Source: Sphingosinicellaceae bacterium
GTDB lineage: Bacteria > Pseudomonadota > Alphaproteobacteria > Sphingomonadales > Sphingomonadaceae
Assembly: GCA_019285715.1 (NCBI GenBank)
Contig: CP079108.1
Location: 4,231,001-4,295,000, forward strand
Length of the DNA: 64,000 bases
Direction of reading: 5' to 3'
Part shown: positions 63,074 to 64,000 of the stretch, piece after piece
Position numbering within the stretch: position 1 is the stretch's first letter
Layout: each line of letters opens with the position of its first letter
Made by a program: the position numbers and the translations under genes
The notes under the pieces: generated by a model
What the model was told of the DNA's origin: nothing
What the model saw: the letters and a program-made list of their open reading frames with translations, nothing else
Databases searched by the model: none

Positions 63074-63529
63074 TCAGAGCGGCGCGTCGATGACGTGGTT
63101 CTCGAGATCGCCGGCGTCGTCCTCGCTGATCGTCCAGCCGCGCACCGAGATTCCGGCAGCGTGGACGGCCTCGCGGTCGCCGCTGACCAGGTGGTGCCAG
63201 TCGGGCAGGCCCTGGCCGCGATAGACGCGGAGGTAGGCGCAGCTCGACGGCAGCCAGTCGAGCGTCTCGAGCTTCTGCGGGGTCAGCCGCACGCACTCGG
63301 GGACGTGCGCGCGGCGGTTGCGGTAATCGGAGCACTGGCCGGTCCGCCGGTCGAGCAAGCGGCACGCGACGTTGGTCGGCAGCAGTTCGCCGGTTTCCTC
63401 GTCCTCGAGCTTGTGGACGCAGCACTTGCCACAGCCGTCGCACAGATTCTCCCACTGCTCGCGGTTCATCGCACGCAGCGGCACCGTCTCCCAGTACGGC
63501 TTGGCGGCAGGGTGGCGATCAGCGGACAT
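63074..63529 (-). CDS. YcgN family cysteine-cluster protein
   Basis: A 151-residue protein of the YcgN/UPF0260 family with a zinc/iron-chelating Cys cluster: LCDGCGKCCVHKLEDEETGE, then ACRLLDRRTGQCSDYRNR and VPECVRLTP. LPSSCAYLRVYRGQGLPDWHHLVSGD is diagnostic. Function unknown. Its ATG lies upstream of the SCO gene stop, so the two overlap by 11 bp. Confidence 0.93.
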   Translation of the reverse strand: MSADRHPAAKPYWETVPLRAMNREQWENLCDGCGKCCVHKLEDEETGELLPTNVACRLLDRRTGQCSDYRNRRAHVPECVRLTPQKLETLDWLPSSCAYLRVYRGQGLPDWHHLVSGDREAVHAAGISVRGWTISEDDAGDLENHVIDAPL

Positions 63530-64000
63530 AGCGCGCCAGTTCGTCGGCGACCTGCGCCGGGGTCGTGCCGTGCGGCAGGAAGTCGATCGGCGCGCCGTCG
63601 GGGCCCATCAGGTAGGTCATCGCGGCGTGGTCCATCAGATAGTCCTTGGCACCGGCGGGTCCGGCCTTGGCACCGGGCGGCCCGGCGCGGCGCGCATAGA
63701 CCTTGTACGCCTTCTTGGCGGCATCGATAGCCGCGACGCTGCCGGTCAGCGCGACCAGGCGCGGATGGAAGTTGGCGGCGAAGGCGGTCAGTGCCGCCGG
63801 GTCGTCGCGTTCGGGGTCGACGGTGATGAAGACTGGTACGACTTTGGCGCCTAGTCGGGGTTTTGCCTTTTCGAAGGCGGCGAGGCCCTGGGAGAGGTTC
63901 TGGACGTCGAGCGGGCAGACGTCTGGGCAGTAGGTGTAGCCGAAATAGACGAGCGAATACAGGCCCTTGAGGTTCTTTTCGGTGAACTGTCGGCCGTGCT
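63519..64000 (-). CDS. SCO family protein, 5' end missing
   Basis: Copper chaperone or thiol oxidoreductase of the SCO1/SenC family that helps build the CuA site of cytochrome oxidase. The frame enters from the right edge. About 160 residues are present: LYSLVYFGYTYCPDVCPLDV with the CPDVC copper motif, VFITVDPERDDPAAL, and the third ligand His in YLMDHAAMTYLMGPDG. The signal peptide or membrane anchor lies outside the window. Confidence 0.95.
   Translation of the reverse strand, partial: HGRQFTEKNLKGLYSLVYFGYTYCPDVCPLDVQNLSQGLAAFEKAKPRLGAKVVPVFITVDPERDDPAALTAFAANFHPRLVALTGSVAAIDAAKKAYKVYARRAGPPGAKAGPAGAKDYLMDHAAMTYLMGPDGAPIDFLPHGTTPAQVADELARYVR

Overview
The window is GC-rich, tightly packed DNA from an alphaproteobacterium. 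It carries part of a photosynthesis gene cluster beside sphingomonad-type housekeeping genes, which fits an aerobic anoxygenic phototroph of the order Sphingomonadales. The family-level placement is inference from gene content and order. No 16S gene or other marker is present. Genes are commonly chained by 4-base stop/start overlaps, with many GTG and some TTG starts. No tRNA, rRNA, CRISPR array, insertion sequence or prophage was seen.

1-3100: thrS (cut by the window edge), a DUF2189 membrane protein and tspO, all on the minus strand. 3125-20034 is the photosynthesis block: bchI-bchD-bchO, then crtC and crtD facing them, then a divergent non-photosynthetic pair (a GFA-domain gene and a YaiI/DUF188 gene), then crtF, bchC-bchX-bchY-bchZ, an unrecognised 53-codon coupled ORF, and pufB-pufA-pufL-pufM-pufC. 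These genes give Mg-chelatase subunits I and D, the chlorin-to-bacteriochlorin reduction steps, spheroidene/spirilloxanthin-type carotenoid steps, the RC-LH1 core and a tetraheme cytochrome. The remaining bch genes, puhA and a ppsR regulator must lie elsewhere. The most striking regulatory signal is in front of bchC: three 18-bp palindromic sites of the PpsR/CrtJ type, repeated at an exact 26-bp period across the -35 and -10 elements.

20101-33645: sufE, two coupled PaaI-type thioesterases, a secreted GlpQ-type phosphodiesterase, a two-partner secretion pair (a frameshifted TpsB transporter and a 2088-residue repetitive TpsA exoprotein with Gly-Tyr tracts), a CaiB-type CoA transferase, a HisN-like phosphatase and aquaporin. 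33646-44807: ahcY behind a perfect AT-rich palindrome, a vapBC toxin-antitoxin pair, then tsaE-amgK-murU-addB-addA and trxA (tRNA modification, cell-wall sugar recycling, recombinational repair).

44938-54178: a J-domain protein, a DUF937 protein, an MFS transporter and the wreck of a polysaccharide locus (5'-truncated GDP-fucose synthase followed by a flippase/glycosyltransferase fusion). Then come GST, argJ, a YihY/BrkB protein, an unrecognised small gene, tdk, YitT and a small hypothetical gene. 54375-64000: secA, two small genes, then a block that looks like an ECF sigma factor SigF/NrsF regulon. In that block a GTAACC-N16-CGAA promoter precedes DUF1223, an MXKDX-repeat protein, a cytochrome b / molybdopterin oxidoreductase pair, the sigma factor and its DUF1109 membrane anti-sigma factor. 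DUF3072, a YgjP-like metallopeptidase, a YcgN-like protein and a partial SCO protein close the window. Dispersed palindromic repeats sit in several intergenic gaps.
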